Below, in pieces: positions 53,681 to 63,338 of a stretch of 64,000 nt of DNA (within the stretch, counting starts at the first letter, position 1; each line of letters starts with the position of its first letter). The notes beneath the pieces are model-generated. The model did no database searches. It saw only the letters and a list, made by a program, of their open reading frames with translations, and was not told where the DNA came from. Both the position numbers and the translations under genes were made by a program. This stretch comes from Roseovarius aestuarii (GTDB lineage: Bacteria; Pseudomonadota; Alphaproteobacteria; Rhodobacterales; Rhodobacteraceae), in assembly GCF_019966515.1 (NCBI RefSeq), contig NZ_JAIMIB010000005.1, positions 124,001 to 188,000 on the forward strand, written 5' to 3'.

Positions 53681-55042
53681 TTACATCATTTTGCGACGCC
53701 GTGTCACGCGAATATCATGCTCGGTAATCTTCTTACGCAGGGTATTTCTGTTGATCCCCAACAAATCGGCACACTTAGCCTGATTTCCGCCGGTGGCATC
53801 CAGGGCAATTTCAATCAGTGGCTGTTCGATCTCGCGCAGAATCCGCGCATAGAGACCCGATGGCGGCAGCATATCTCCGTGCAAATCAAAGTATCGCTGC
53901 AAATGCCGCTCAACTGATTCCGACAGGCTCTCGCTATCCCCGTCGCCCAGCAGGGGCTGCGCCTTGGGTTGCGTGCTTAGCAGCAGCTCGACTTCGGCGC
54001 GGGTCACCACCTCGGCCTGTGCCGTCAGCGCAATCCGGCGCACCGCGTTTTCCAGCTGTCGGACATTACCCGGCCAGACATAGCCGCGCATCAGTGCCAG
54101 CGCCTCGTCCGACAGTGCCCGCACACCCATGCCGTCACGCTCTGCAAGCGTCAGGAAATGCGCCACCAGCAACGGAATGTCGTCCGCCCGGTCGCGCAGC
54201 TCCGGCACGTCGATCACCGCGCCACCAAGACGGTAATACAAATCCTCGCGCAACCCGGCTTCCTGCATGGCAACCGCACCGCTGATCTGCGTCGTTGCCA
54301 TGAAGCGCGCCCGGTCCTCGCCGGATGCATCCATCATCCGCACGACACGCCCCTGTGCCTCGGGCGTCAGATCGCCGATCTCTTCCAGCACGATGGTGCC
54401 CCCGCGCGCCCGCGCCATCACACGGCTCGGCCCTTCCAGGTCAACCAGATCGCCCGGCGTCACCGTGACGAACGGCATGCTCCGCCGGTCGCCGAAATCA
54501 TGAATGGTGCGGGCAATCAGGCTTTTGCCGGTGCCCGATGCGCCGCTGACAAGCACCGGCAGATCGGTATTCATCACCCGCGCGACCACCCGGTAGAGCG
54601 TCTGCATCGCCGGTGTCCGTCCCACCAGCGGCAGCGCCTCAGACGGCTCGGACGCGGTCGGTGCCCTTGCCACCCGCGTCGCCCCATCGAGCGCCCGCGC
54701 CGTGCGCTTCATCAGATCCGGCAGGTCAAACGGTTTCGGCAGGTAATCATAGGCCTCGGCCTCGTTGGCCTTGATCGCAGTCATGATCGTGTTCTGCGCC
54801 GAGATCACGATCACTGGCAAGCCGGGGCGATCTTCGGCGATCTTCGGCAGCATCTCAAGCCCGTTGCCATCGGGCATGACCACATCGCTGATCACCACAT
54901 CGCCCTTACCTTCCCCAACCCACCGCATCAGCGTTGTAAGGCTTGAGGTCGCGTGCACCTTGCAGCCAGCCCGGGTCAGCGCCTGGGTCAGCACAGTTCG
55001 GATAGTGCGGTCATCATCAGCCACCAATACCGTGCCATCCAT
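53681..55042 (-). CDS. ntrC: Nitrogen regulator NtrC, Rhodobacter-type without GAFTGA
   Basis: 453 residues. The receiver has Asp53 in [12 protein letters not shown]. The central AAA+ domain has [11 protein letters not shown] near residue 170 and [12 protein letters not shown]. The GAFTGA loop is missing: between the usual first strand and Walker B the chain is short ([22 protein letters not shown]). The HTH at the end reads [24 protein letters not shown]. In Rhodobacter capsulatus the same lack of GAFTGA goes with activation of sigma-70 rather than sigma-54 promoters (established). It is coupled to ntrB by TGATG. Confidence 0.96.
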   Translation of the reverse strand: MDGTVLVADDDRTIRTVLTQALTRAGCKVHATSSLTTLMRWVGEGKGDVVISDVVMPDGNGLEMLPKIAEDRPGLPVIVISAQNTIMTAIKANEAEAYDYLPKPFDLPDLMKRTARALDGATRVARAPTASEPSEALPLVGRTPAMQTLYRVVARVMNTDLPVLVSGASGTGKSLIARTIHDFGDRRSMPFVTVTPGDLVDLEGPSRVMARARGGTIVLEEIGDLTPEAQGRVVRMMDASGEDRARFMATTQISGAVAMQEAGLREDLYYRLGGAVIDVPELRDRADDIPLLVAHFLTLAERDGMGVRALSDEALALMRGYVWPGNVRQLENAVRRIALTAQAEVVTRAEVELLLSTQPKAQPLLGDGDSESLSESVERHLQRYFDLHGDMLPPSGLYARILREIEQPLIEIALDATGGNQAKCADLLGINRNTLRKKITEHDIRVTRRRKMM

Positions 55043-56127
55043 CAGCTTTCTCCCTTTTGGTCAGTGCTGGTTTGATCCGCCCGCGACAATGAAATTCGAA
55101 ACACTGTCTTCCCCGGCGCCGAATTGACCGAGATCCAGCCGCCATGGTCCGACACGATCTTGGCCGCCAGCGCCAGCCCCAGCCCAGTGCCGTTTTCACG
55201 CCCCGAAACAAACGGCTCGAACGCCTCGTCTGCAATCTCGGCAGGCAGGCCCGGCCCGTCATCTTCGATCTCGATCTGCAGGGGCAAAGAGCGCCCTGCC
55301 CCATCCGCCTGCCGCACCCTCAGCGACGGCTCGTAATAGCTGCGCAGGGTGATCCGTCCATCATTGCCCCCCGCCGCCTCGGCGGCATTCCGCAACAGGT
55401 TCAACACCACTTGTAAAAGCTGATCGGGGTCCGCCATCGCCAGTGGCAGCGACGGGTCGTAGGCCTCAACCACGTTCATCTGCGCGGCAAACCCCACAAT
55501 CGCTGACCGGCGCGCCCGGTCCAGCACATCGTGCAGATTGACAGGTTGCAGCGCTGGCGCACTGATATTGCCGAACTGCTCGACCTGCTCCAGCAGTGCC
55601 ACGATACGTCGGCTTTCGCTGACAATCAGATCGGTCAGTTCCAAGTCCTCGGCTTTAAGCCCCATCGACAAAAGCTGTGCTGCACCGGTAATGCCCGCCA
55701 GCGGGTTCTTGATCTCATGCGCCAGCATCTCTGCCATACCGATGGCCGAACGTGCGGCTGATTTGACCGAGCTGTTTTGCACCATCCGTCCTGCCAGCTC
55801 GCGCGGTGAGATCAGCAATAGCATCACCCCCGGCTCACCGCTCAGCGGCGCGATCTGCAAATTGCACTGCACCGGCGCCCGGTCTCCGGTGCCCACATCC
55901 ACATCGTTGACGAACAACGGCGCATCATGGGCCCGGGCCCGCTGCAACGCGTCCTCCAGCGGCGCATCCACCGCCAGCCTGTCCCAGACCGGCTGGCCGG
56001 TCACCGCCCGCGCCGAGGACATCAGGAACCCCTCCGCCGCCGGATTGATCCGCGTGATCCGGTCCTGCGCATCCAGCATCAGCGCTGGCACCGGCAATGA
56101 GGTCCAGATCGCCTCCTCCGCGCTCAT
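55042..56127 (-). CDS. ntrB: Nitrogen sensor kinase NtrB
   Basis: 361 residues, without membrane segments, so cytosolic. A PAS domain (about 5-115: [22 protein letters not shown]) precedes the H-box [20 protein letters not shown] near residue 138 and an ATPase domain with [10 protein letters not shown] and [14 protein letters not shown]. NtrB responds to PII protein and phosphorylates NtrC. It overlaps dusB by four bases (ATGA) and ntrC by one. Confidence 0.96.
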   Translation of the reverse strand: MSAEEAIWTSLPVPALMLDAQDRITRINPAAEGFLMSSARAVTGQPVWDRLAVDAPLEDALQRARAHDAPLFVNDVDVGTGDRAPVQCNLQIAPLSGEPGVMLLLISPRELAGRMVQNSSVKSAARSAIGMAEMLAHEIKNPLAGITGAAQLLSMGLKAEDLELTDLIVSESRRIVALLEQVEQFGNISAPALQPVNLHDVLDRARRSAIVGFAAQMNVVEAYDPSLPLAMADPDQLLQVVLNLLRNAAEAAGGNDGRITLRSYYEPSLRVRQADGAGRSLPLQIEIEDDGPGLPAEIADEAFEPFVSGRENGTGLGLALAAKIVSDHGGWISVNSAPGKTVFRISLSRADQTSTDQKGES

Positions 56128-57119
56128 GCCGCTGCCCTTTCCCGGTCCGTCAGCGCCTCAGGGATCAGGCGCAGCACCTCGTCCGTGTCGCGACAGGTCA
56201 GAACCCGTTTGCGCATCACGATACCCGCTCCTGCACCGTCCAGATACCAGCCCAGATGCTTGCGCCCGACCCGGTTGCCCAGATCGCGCCCGTAAAACTT
56301 CAGCATCGCTTCGTAATGCCCGCAAACCAGATCAGCCAACGCCGCGCCCTGCGGGATCACCGGCGCCGAACCGCCGCCCAACGCATGCGCCACCTCGGCC
56401 AGCTTCCAGGGCCGCCCCTGCGCGCCGCGCCCGATCATCACGCCATCGGCCCCCGACAGGCGCAGCGCCTCGCGCGCCGTCGCCACGTCAACGATATCGC
56501 CATTGGCAATCACCGGAATACTGACCGCCTCTTTCACGCCTCCGATCGCTGCCCAATCCGCACGGCCCTTGTAGAATTGGCAGCGGGTACGGCCGTGGAT
56601 GGTAATCATCCGAATGCCCGCACCTTCTGCCCGCCGCGCCAACTCGGGCGCGTTCAGCAGATTGTCATCCCAACCCAGCCGGGTTTTCAGCGTCACTGGC
56701 ACGCTGACCGCATCTACCACCGCCTCGATCAGGCTCAGCGCATGATCCAAATCCTTCATCAGGGCCGAGCCACTGGCCCCCGCCCCGCTGGCGCTGGTCA
56801 CCTTCTTTGCCGGACAGCCCATATTGATGTCGATGATCCGCGCCCCATTCGCCTCGACCATCTTTGCGGCCTCTGCCATCCAATGGACCTCGCGCCCGGC
56901 CAGCTGCACCGCAGTGTTGGCAATGCCAAAGCCCAGTTCAGCCTTTTCCCGCGCGCCGGGCTTGGCCTGCACCATCTCCTGGCTGGCGATCATCTCGCTG
57001 ACCACCAGCCCCGCGCCAAAACCGGAGACCAGCGCGCGAAACGGCAGATCGGTGATTCCCGCCAGCGGAGCCAGCAGAACCGCCGGAACATCAGTGGTTT
57101 TGGTCACGGGCAGCGCCAA
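56124..57119 (-). CDS. dusB: tRNA-dihydrouridine synthase DusB (NifR3)
   Basis: 331 residues from a TTG at 57119, with AAGGA eight bases upstream; there is no nearby ATG. The start LLAPLAGITDLPFRAL, the catalytic Cys102 in INMGCPAKKV, and the FMN/tRNA motifs MITIHGRTRCQFY, VIANGDI and GADGVMIGRGAQGRPW identify it. The enzyme reduces uridine in tRNA. The nifR3-ntrBC operon order was described in Rhodobacter and enteric bacteria. A TTAGGCA word lies between its ribosome site and start. Confidence 0.95.
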   Translation of the reverse strand: MALPVTKTTDVPAVLLAPLAGITDLPFRALVSGFGAGLVVSEMIASQEMVQAKPGAREKAELGFGIANTAVQLAGREVHWMAEAAKMVEANGARIIDINMGCPAKKVTSASGAGASGSALMKDLDHALSLIEAVVDAVSVPVTLKTRLGWDDNLLNAPELARRAEGAGIRMITIHGRTRCQFYKGRADWAAIGGVKEAVSIPVIANGDIVDVATAREALRLSGADGVMIGRGAQGRPWKLAEVAHALGGGSAPVIPQGAALADLVCGHYEAMLKFYGRDLGNRVGRKHLGWYLDGAGAGIVMRKRVLTCRDTDEVLRLIPEALTDRERAAA

Positions 57120-57120
57120 A

Positions 57121-57127
57121 TGCCTAA
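57121..57127. promoter_or_regulatory. TTAGGCA half-site at the dusB start
   Basis: TGCCTAA on the plus strand is TTAGGCA on the coding strand of dusB, placed between AAGGA and the TTG start. It repeats the arm of the palindrome at 57213. A site here could block translation or transcription. It may also be chance. Confidence 0.4.
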
Positions 57128-57212
57128 TCCTTGTGCAACGGTGTCCTTCTAGCCCTGAAACGGCGGCCGATCAACGTATACAGGGTGATGAATTGGCATG
57201 CATGCACGCGGT

Positions 57213-57229
57213 TGCCTAATTTTTAGGCA
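57213..57229. promoter_or_regulatory. Palindrome TGCCTAA-TTT-TTAGGCA, possible NtrC site
   Basis: A perfect 7-3-7 inverted repeat about 95 bases ahead of dusB-ntrBC and 50 ahead of ispDF. An AT core flanked by GCC/GGC arms is plausible for an NtrC operator, and a related half-site appears before amtB, another expected NtrC target. The assignment to NtrC is inference. Confidence 0.6.
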
Positions 57230-57277
57230 CTCATACCCGCCATTGCGCTTATAGACGCCGCGCCGTAATCAGACAGC

Positions 57278-58414
57278 ATGACAATCGCTGCCATCATCGT
57301 CGCCGCCGGTCGCGGCACCCGTGCCGGGGGCGATCTGCCCAAACAGTGGCAGATGCTGGCCGGGCGCCGGGTGATCGACTGGACATTGAACGCTTTTCGG
57401 AACGCGCCCGAGATTGACCGGATTGTGGTGATGCTTCATCCCGACGACATGGACCGGCTGGACTCGACCGACCGGACTTCGGTGGTGGCCGGGGGTGAAA
57501 CCCGGTCTCAGTCAGTTCGCAAGGGGCTGGAATATCTGGACGGATCCGGCGTGACCCATGTTCTGATCCACGACGCGGCGCGAGCATGTACACAATCTGC
57601 GTACATAACGTACATAACGTACGTTTTAAGAGAGCAGCAGGCACAGGCCGTCGCCCCCGCTCTGCCGGTCACCGACGCGCTCTGGCATGGAAGCGACGGC
57701 AAGGTTACAGGCACACAGGATCGCGCTGGTCTCTTTCGCGCCCAGACTCCGCAAGCCTTTGTTTTTGATACCATTCTTTCCGCGCACCGGACCTACGAGG
57801 GCGAGGCCGCCGACGATGTCGAGGTCGCCCGCGCCGCCGGGGTTGACGTGATGATCATCGACGGTGAACAAGATAACATTAAGATCACAACGCCCGCAGA
57901 TTTCGCCCGGGCTGAAAAAATACTGCAAGGTCAAATGGATATAAGAACTGGCTCAGGTTACGACGTTCACCGTTTCGGACCCGGGGATCACGTGATGCTC
58001 TGCGGTGTCAGAATTCCCCACGACCGCGGGCTTCAGGGTCATTCCGACGCCGATGTAGGCATGCACGCCGTCACCGATGCCATCTACGGCGCCTTGGCTG
58101 CCGGAGATATCGGACGCCATTTTCCACCCTCCGACCCACAATGGAAAGGCGCTGAAAGCCATATTTTCCTGCGCCACGCGGTTGATCTGGCCCACGAAAA
58201 GGAATTTAAAATCAGCAATATGGATATCACGCTGATCTGCGAATATCCCAAAATCGGCCCGCATGCCGACGCCATGCAGCAAGCCCTCTCAGATATCACC
58301 GGGGTCGAACCGGATCGGATTTCCGTCAAAGCCACAACCTCCGAGCGCCTGGGTTTCACCGGCCGGGGCGAAGGCATCGCCGCCCAAGCCATCACCACTC
58401 TGATACGCCCATGA
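57278..58414 (+). CDS. ispDF: Fused IspD-IspF enzyme of the MEP isoprenoid pathway
   Basis: 378 residues. The IspD part (1 to about 219) begins [19 protein letters not shown] and contains HDAAR near residue 100. IspF starts at Met220 with [31 protein letters not shown] and the late [15 protein letters not shown]. It converts MEP via CDP-ME and, in a later step, to the cyclic diphosphate. The fusion is common in alphaproteobacteria. After HDAAR the sequence carries a tandem repeat at 57601-57623 that yields YITYITY. The stop overlaps pgpA by ATGA. Confidence 0.96.
   Translation: MTIAAIIVAAGRGTRAGGDLPKQWQMLAGRRVIDWTLNAFRNAPEIDRIVVMLHPDDMDRLDSTDRTSVVAGGETRSQSVRKGLEYLDGSGVTHVLIHDAARACTQSAYITYITYVLREQQAQAVAPALPVTDALWHGSDGKVTGTQDRAGLFRAQTPQAFVFDTILSAHRTYEGEAADDVEVARAAGVDVMIIDGEQDNIKITTPADFARAEKILQGQMDIRTGSGYDVHRFGPGDHVMLCGVRIPHDRGLQGHSDADVGMHAVTDAIYGALAAGDIGRHFPPSDPQWKGAESHIFLRHAVDLAHEKEFKISNMDITLICEYPKIGPHADAMQQALSDITGVEPDRISVKATTSERLGFTGRGEGIAAQAITTLIRP
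57601..57623 (+). repeat. In-frame tandem repeat GTACATAAC inside ispDF
   Basis: Two exact 9-base units (57601-57609, 57610-57618) and a partial third (57619-57623), with a diverged unit GTACACAAT ahead at 57588. The AT-rich unit stands out from the GC-rich gene. The units encode Y-I-T repeats in the IspD part, where HDAAR is normally followed by a proline and a different loop. Confidence 0.75.
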
Positions 58415-58911
58415 GCACGCTGACCCACTCGATTGCCACGTTTTTCTGGATCGGCCATCTCAGACCGGCGCCCGGCACCTGGGGGTCGTTGGCGGCGCTG
58501 CCGGTGGGGTGGGCGTTACATGCGGTTGGCGGAACGCCCCTTCTGTTGTTGGGTATTATCCTTTCTTTCACGTTAGGGTGGTGGGCTACTGCGCTGGAAA
58601 CAAAAGGTAAAGATGACCACGATCCATCTGAGATCGTGATAGACGAGGTCGCTGGTCAATGGATCGCGATCCTGCCACTGTCAATCGGCGCCACCCATGT
58701 CACCGCCGATATTCTGACCCTGTGGCCTGGATGGGTTTCCGCTTTTCTGTTGTTCCGCTTTTTCGACATTCTCAAGCCCGGCCCCATCGGCTGGGCCGAC
58801 CGCCGGGGTGATGCCTTGGGCGTCATGCTCGACGATATTATCGCCGGTATCTTCGCCGCCATCGGCGTCGCCATCCTGGCTGGCGCGGCGCACGGGATTC
58901 TGGCGATATGA
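58411..58911 (+). CDS. pgpA: Phosphatidylglycerophosphatase A
   Basis: 166 residues with about four hydrophobic segments. [17 protein letters not shown] near the N-terminus, the catalytic acidic cluster [14 protein letters not shown] near residue 72 and [15 protein letters not shown] are family motifs. It removes phosphate from phosphatidylglycerophosphate to make the membrane lipid phosphatidylglycerol. ATGA overlaps tie it to ispDF before and the CinA-type gene after, a three-gene operon. Confidence 0.95.
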   Translation: MSTLTHSIATFFWIGHLRPAPGTWGSLAALPVGWALHAVGGTPLLLLGIILSFTLGWWATALETKGKDDHDPSEIVIDEVAGQWIAILPLSIGATHVTADILTLWPGWVSAFLLFRFFDILKPGPIGWADRRGDALGVMLDDIIAGIFAAIGVAILAGAAHGILAI

Positions 58912-59378
58912 ATGTAACCGACCTGCTACAAGAGGCCCGCGCCAAAGGTCTTCGCTTCGCCACCGCCGAAAGCTGTACCGGCGGCATGGTTTCAGCCGCT
59001 CTGACGGATATTCCGGGCTCATCTGATGTAGTTGAATGTGGTTTTGTAACTTACTCAAATAGCGCGAAAATATCTATGCTTGATGTCGCGCCAGACACGC
59101 TATCTGCCCACGGCGCAGTTTCTGAAGAAACCGCTAAGGAGATGGTGACCGGGGCGCTGAAAAACTCGGGCGCCGACATCGCCGTATCCATTACCGGAAT
59201 CGCTGGACCCGGCGGCTCGGAATTCAAACCAGAAGGCCGTGTTTGTTTCGGTGTCGGCAGCGCATCCGGGGTCACCGCCCACACGGTCGAATTCGGCGCC
59301 CTAGGCCGCGAAAACGTCCGTCGCGCAAGCCTGGAACATGCGTTGAGCCTTTTCGCAGAAGCCACAGACCAGCAATGA
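58908..59378 (+). CDS. CinA C-terminal-domain protein (NMN deamidase type)
   Basis: 156 residues, the short form lacking the N-terminal MoCF domain. FATAESCTGGMVSAALTDIPGSS, VTYSNSAKISMLDV, VSEETAKEMVTGAL and SITGIAGPGGS are the CinA-C motifs. Short forms such as PncC deamidate nicotinamide mononucleotide in NAD recycling; that role is inferred from the family. It is coupled to pgpA by ATGA. Confidence 0.92.
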   Translation: MNVTDLLQEARAKGLRFATAESCTGGMVSAALTDIPGSSDVVECGFVTYSNSAKISMLDVAPDTLSAHGAVSEETAKEMVTGALKNSGADIAVSITGIAGPGGSEFKPEGRVCFGVGSASGVTAHTVEFGALGRENVRRASLEHALSLFAEATDQQ

Positions 59379-59385
59379 CGCGAAA

Positions 59386-59464
59386 TTAGGCATTATCCGC
59401 GATTCTGCTGAATTTCGATGCAGATCTTGATATTTCCGCCCATTTTCGCGGCAAAACTGCCTGA
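59386..59464. promoter_or_regulatory. TTAGGCA and TGCCTGA half-sites upstream of amtB
   Basis: TTAGGCA at 59386-59392 repeats the arm found at 57213, and TGCCTGA at 59458-59464 differs by one base. They are 72 bases apart and 150-78 bases ahead of the amtB ATG. Neither forms a full palindrome, so the signal is weaker than at 57213. Confidence 0.35.
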
Positions 59465-59541
59465 TTTCCTTCCGTCTGCTCTGATTTACGGCTTTCTCGG
59501 CGCCGAAACAGACAGAGTTTTTGCAGACAGAGGAACATCAA

Positions 59542-60720
59542 ATGGACGGAGCAGACACCGCCTGGATTATTGTCGCCACAGCACTCGTCTTATTCATGAC
59601 CCTGCCGGGTCTCGCCCTCTTTTATGGCGGGCTGGTGCGCGCCCGAAACGTGTTGAGCGTTTTCATGCAATGCTACGCCATCGCCTGCCTGATGAGTGTG
59701 TTGTGGTTCGCGTTCGGCTACTCAATCGCCTTCGGCGACGGTGGCGCCTACTGGGGTGGATTGGGCAAATCCTTCCTGTCAGGTATTACCGCAGATACCC
59801 TGTCGGGCACCCTGCCCGAAGTGCTGTTCTTTGCCTTCCAGATGACCTTTGCCATTATCACACCCGCGCTGATTGTCGGCGCTTATGTGGAACGCATCGG
59901 CTTCGGGTTTGTGCTTTTGTTCTCCGGGCTTTGGATGCTGCTTTGCTATGCACCGGTCACCCATTGGGTCTGGGGCGGCGGCTTTCTGGCCGATGACGGT
60001 ATCTTTGGCGCCACGGGCGTTCGGGACTTCGCCGGTGGCATCGTGGTGCATGAAACCGCAGGGCTGGCGGCGCTGATCATCGCCATCTTCCTTGGACCAC
60101 GCAAGAACCGCACAACGCCGCCGCACAACCCGGGCTTCGTCATGATCGGCGCGGCTATGCTGTGGGTCGGCTGGTTCGGCTTCAATGGCGGGTCGCAACT
60201 GGCTGCGGATGGCGGCGCCGCAATGGCGCTGACTGTCACGCATATTTCTGCCGCCACCGCGTCCCTGTCCTGGGCGCTGTGGGAGCGGATCAAGTTCGGT
60301 AAAGCGTCTCTTGTGGGGATGGTGACGGGCACCATTGCCGGGCTGGCATCGATCACCCCGGCCAGTGGTTTCGTCGGTCCCACCGCCGCACTGATCATCG
60401 GCGCCATCGCGGGTATCCTCTGTCAGGAAGCGGTCACGCTCATCCGCGAAAGGTTCAAGATTGATGACACGCTGGATGTATTCGCGGTTCACGGTGTCGG
60501 TGGCATCTTCGGCACGATCATGATTGCCGCCTTCGGCGCCGCAAGCTGGGCGGCACAGCTTGGATCACTGGTGATCGTAGGCGTTTTCACCTGCGTCGTC
60601 ACCGTTGTGCTGGTGAAGCTCATAGCGCTGATCACGCCAATGCGGGTCGATCTGGAAACGGAGACCAACGGCCTAGATCTGGAAGTGCATGGTGAGCGCG
60701 CCTATGACATGACGAGCTAA
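59542..60720 (+). CDS. amtB: Ammonium transporter AmtB
   Basis: 392 residues from the ATG at 59542 (AGAGGA upstream). The in-frame start at 59521 adds seven residues. About eleven hydrophobic segments are present. LALFYGGLVRARNVL near the start, VWGGGFLADDG, FAGGIVVHETAGLAAL with the first pore His, and VFAVHGVGGIFGTI with the second pore His are Amt motifs. AmtB imports ammonium and is normally controlled by GlnK. No glnK gene precedes it, although glnK-amtB is the usual arrangement. A strong hairpin follows the gene. Confidence 0.96.
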   Translation: MDGADTAWIIVATALVLFMTLPGLALFYGGLVRARNVLSVFMQCYAIACLMSVLWFAFGYSIAFGDGGAYWGGLGKSFLSGITADTLSGTLPEVLFFAFQMTFAIITPALIVGAYVERIGFGFVLLFSGLWMLLCYAPVTHWVWGGGFLADDGIFGATGVRDFAGGIVVHETAGLAALIIAIFLGPRKNRTTPPHNPGFVMIGAAMLWVGWFGFNGGSQLAADGGAAMALTVTHISAATASLSWALWERIKFGKASLVGMVTGTIAGLASITPASGFVGPTAALIIGAIAGILCQEAVTLIRERFKIDDTLDVFAVHGVGGIFGTIMIAAFGAASWAAQLGSLVIVGVFTCVVTVVLVKLIALITPMRVDLETETNGLDLEVHGERAYDMTS

Positions 60721-60742
60721 GTCAGCTGAAAATGAATGCCAG

Positions 60743-60770
60743 ACGGGTCCGGGTGCGGACCCGTTGTTAC
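60743..60770. terminator. Strong hairpin between convergent amtB and MmgE/PrpD genes
   Basis: ACGGGTCCG-GGTG-CGGACCCGT is a perfect 9-bp stem with a four-base loop (60743-60764) and is followed by TGTTACTT. It starts 22 bases after amtB and touches the stop region of the opposite gene, so it may stop transcription from the amtB side. Confidence 0.75.
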
Positions 60771-62056
60771 TTGGTCAGCGCGGCAGCGATGTCGTTGGGT
60801 GCGGCCTCATCGCAAATCATCTGCCACAAGGCGCGCGCCCTCGGTGCTCCGATCAAGGCCGCTGCTTTGGTACTGACGCGGGCCTCACGCTCGGCGTAAG
60901 GCAGCGGCGCCTCCAGATCATGGGTCAGAACCTGTTCAGACCCATCTGCGCCACGCAGCACTACACGCACCTGCATCTCGCTAAGCCTATCGCACCCCAT
61001 TACCGTCACTTTTTCGCGTAAGCTGACGATATCGCCGTCGCCACAAAGGCTATCGGTAAAACTGCCCGGAAGGCTTGTATCATGGCCCAGAAGACGCATT
61101 GCCGCGGTCATTCTGTAGCTGAACTTGGCTTCCAGATCAGTGGCAGGCGCCTCGATATTACAGACAGACAACCATCGGGGGTGGGTCGTGATCTCGATCT
61201 GATCCATGTCGCCTAAAGCTATCCCATCACGAGGTGGCAGGGCTTCGAGCATGGCATGCAACCCGTGGCAACAGGCGTGAAATTTATGCTCCACACGCTC
61301 GAAAAGCCAGTTCTGGCCAATACCATCCCAGGCAGCATTCTGCGCCTCGCCCTGATGCGTCGGGCCAAACCCCTGTGGGCCGTCCAATGCCGTCGCCCGA
61401 CTGACGAATCCGCGCCGCGCCAGCAGGGCCGCTTCGACGCCGTTCCTTGCGGCGATACCGGCATTCATCGACTTGCCCATCGTGCCGAATTGCGATTGCA
61501 ATCCCGAGGCACGGGTCGAAACCAAACCAAGCGCGTGGATCGTCTGGTCGTGAGACAATGACAGAAGCCGGCAGGCGGCAAGGCAGGCGCCAAATGCCCC
61601 GGCTGTTGCGGTCTGATGAAACCCTGTCTGATAATGTGACCGGCCCAACCACACACCCATTCGGATCGAGGCTTCGGCCCCGATCAGGGCGGCCTCTTGC
61701 AGCTCGCGACCCGAGCACCCCACCATCTGGGCCACCGCCAGAGCCGCGGGTATGATGGCAACCGACGGGTGGCCGATATGGGCAAAATGGGTGTCGTCAT
61801 AATCAAGTGCGTGGCTGATCGCGCCATTTACCAACGCCGCCGAGCAGGCCGGCACCTTGATGTCAACGCCAATCAGGCTGGCCTGGTTGGCACCACCCTC
61901 CTCCAGCACCTGATCTCGTAGGATGTGGGCGACGGGCTCATTACCGCCAGCAATGCCAACGGCGCACCAATCCAGCAACGAAAGCCGCAGGATATCCATC
62001 GCGTGACCGGGATTGCCGGAATGGTCCGCAAATGCTGCCAGCTTCTCTTCGATCAC
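60767..62056 (-). CDS. MmgE/PrpD-family protein
   Basis: 429 residues. The family is recognised by LLDWCAVGIAGG near the N-terminus, GAISHALDYDDTHFAHIGHPSVAIIPAALA near residue 80 and FHQTATAGAFGACLAACRLL near residue 140. Members include 2-methylcitrate dehydratase and cis-aconitate decarboxylase. The propionate (methylcitrate) genes prpB and prpC are not present, so the substrate is open. It stands alone, 26 bases downstream of the Coq10-type gene on the same strand. Confidence 0.88.
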   Translation of the reverse strand: MIEEKLAAFADHSGNPGHAMDILRLSLLDWCAVGIAGGNEPVAHILRDQVLEEGGANQASLIGVDIKVPACSAALVNGAISHALDYDDTHFAHIGHPSVAIIPAALAVAQMVGCSGRELQEAALIGAEASIRMGVWLGRSHYQTGFHQTATAGAFGACLAACRLLSLSHDQTIHALGLVSTRASGLQSQFGTMGKSMNAGIAARNGVEAALLARRGFVSRATALDGPQGFGPTHQGEAQNAAWDGIGQNWLFERVEHKFHACCHGLHAMLEALPPRDGIALGDMDQIEITTHPRWLSVCNIEAPATDLEAKFSYRMTAAMRLLGHDTSLPGSFTDSLCGDGDIVSLREKVTVMGCDRLSEMQVRVVLRGADGSEQVLTHDLEAPLPYAEREARVSTKAAALIGAPRARALWQMICDEAAPNDIAAALTK

Positions 62057-62082
62057 GAAACGCCTCCTCCGATGCGGCCGGT

Positions 62083-62529
62083 TTACCCGTAAAGCTGCTG
62101 CGCCCTTTCCTCGAACGCGCGGACGATACGCTGCATCGCCTCGTAAAAAAACAACCCTGCTGCCTTTTGCAGCAACTTGTTGCGGAACTCAAAATCGACA
62201 AAGAACGACACGTCACAGCCTTCTCCGGCCTCGGTGAACACCCAGTTCGACTTCATGTGTTTGAAAGGTCCGTCAAGATATTCCGTGTCGATCTTCCGAT
62301 CCTCGGGCCAGAGCACCACGCGGCTGCGAAACCGTTCCCGGAACAGCTTGAAGCTGATGATCAGATCGGCATCCATCACCTGCGAGCCGTCCTCCTGCGG
62401 CGTGACTGAGCGCACCCTTGCCGCCGCCGTCCAGGGCAGGAATTGGGGGTAGCGCGAAACGTTGGCCACCAACTCATACATCTGTTCTGCGCTGTAGGGT
62501 AATCTGCGGGTTTCGGAATGGGTGGGCAT
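62083..62529 (-). CDS. Coq10/RatA-type START-domain protein
   Basis: 148 residues. The start [29 protein letters not shown] and later segments of a hydrophobic-pocket (START/polyketide-cyclase) fold match the Coq10/RatA group. Coq10 homologues bind ubiquinone and are needed for respiration, and alphaproteobacterial members are the nearest relatives of mitochondrial Coq10. Divergent from hpt across 73 bases. RatA toxin activity is not indicated. Confidence 0.88.
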   Translation of the reverse strand: MPTHSETRRLPYSAEQMYELVANVSRYPQFLPWTAAARVRSVTPQEDGSQVMDADLIISFKLFRERFRSRVVLWPEDRKIDTEYLDGPFKHMKSNWVFTEAGEGCDVSFFVDFEFRNKLLQKAAGLFFYEAMQRIVRAFEERAQQLYG

Positions 62530-62602
62530 GGGGCCTGATATTTTGGGCGTGACAGTAGCGCGCTATTTCATAGACTGGCAGGAAAAGTGCAAGGGGTGTG
62601 TG

Positions 62603-63145
62603 ATGCCCGATCGTCCATACGTGATCGACCAGATGATCTCGGCCAAGTCCATTGCCGCGCGGATCGAAACGCTGGCGGCAGAGATCAAAACGGAATTTGC
62701 CGATAGTGAACAACTGGTTGTGGTCGGGCTGCTGCGTGGCTCTTTCGTGTTTATCGCCGATCTGGTGCGCGAGCTGGATATGAATGTCGAGGTCGATTTT
62801 CTTGAAACCTCGTCATACGGCAACGCGATGGAAAGCAGCCGCGAGGTGCGTATTCTCAAGGATATTCGCGGTGAGATAGAAGGGCGCGACGTGCTGGTGG
62901 TCGAGGATATCGTCGATACCGGTCATACATTGGCCCACGTACTGCATCTGCTGCAAAGCCGACACCCAAGAAAACTGCGCACCATTGCCCTTCTGGACAA
63001 ACCATCGCGGCGCGAGGCCGAGATCAAGGCCGACTGGACCGGGTTCGAAATTCCCGATGAGTTCGTCGTGGGTTATGGCATTGATTATGCACAGAGAAAC
63101 CGTAATCTGCCCTGTATCGGCAAGGTCAGGTTCACCGATACATGA
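62603..63145 (+). CDS. hpt: Hypoxanthine phosphoribosyltransferase
   Basis: 180 residues from the ATG at 62603; the frame open to 62522 has no family-like sequence. [35 protein letters not shown] with the PRPP loop near residue 105, and [20 protein letters not shown] are typical Hpt motifs. It salvages hypoxanthine and guanine to nucleotides. The stop overlaps a small membrane-protein gene by ATGA. Confidence 0.95.
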   Translation: MPDRPYVIDQMISAKSIAARIETLAAEIKTEFADSEQLVVVGLLRGSFVFIADLVRELDMNVEVDFLETSSYGNAMESSREVRILKDIRGEIEGRDVLVVEDIVDTGHTLAHVLHLLQSRHPRKLRTIALLDKPSRREAEIKADWTGFEIPDEFVVGYGIDYAQRNRNLPCIGKVRFTDT

Positions 63146-63321
63146 GCTATCGTTGGCTTCTGCGGATGAAGCGGCTGGCGCAGAACCCGCCAAGCGAAGC
63201 CCGGGTGAAATTGGTACTGGGGATCATCGCACTATGCATCGTGCTGTATCTAACCGAGAGATTTATCGGCTGGCCTGATTTTCTGAGCAGCGAGCCGGTG
63301 GGGCGCCACTGGAAACCTTGA
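63142..63321 (+). CDS. Small one-helix membrane protein coupled to hpt
   Basis: 59 residues, starting inside the hpt stop (ATGA). A basic amphipathic N-terminus ([17 protein letters not shown]) is followed by [19 protein letters not shown], a single membrane segment, and a short polar tail with WPDFL. The strict overlap, absence of stop codons and a hydrophobic core suggest a real gene. Function is unknown. I recall similar small proteins next to hpt in related genomes. Confidence 0.72.
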   Translation: MSYRWLLRMKRLAQNPPSEARVKLVLGIIALCIVLYLTERFIGWPDFLSSEPVGRHWKP

Positions 63322-63338
63322 GCGGACAAGTCGTGCGG

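Noticed and set aside
59379..59541. Sigma-54 promoter ahead of amtB
   Set aside because: No TGGCAC-N5-TTGC-like -24/-12 element was found, consistent with an NtrC that lacks GAFTGA.
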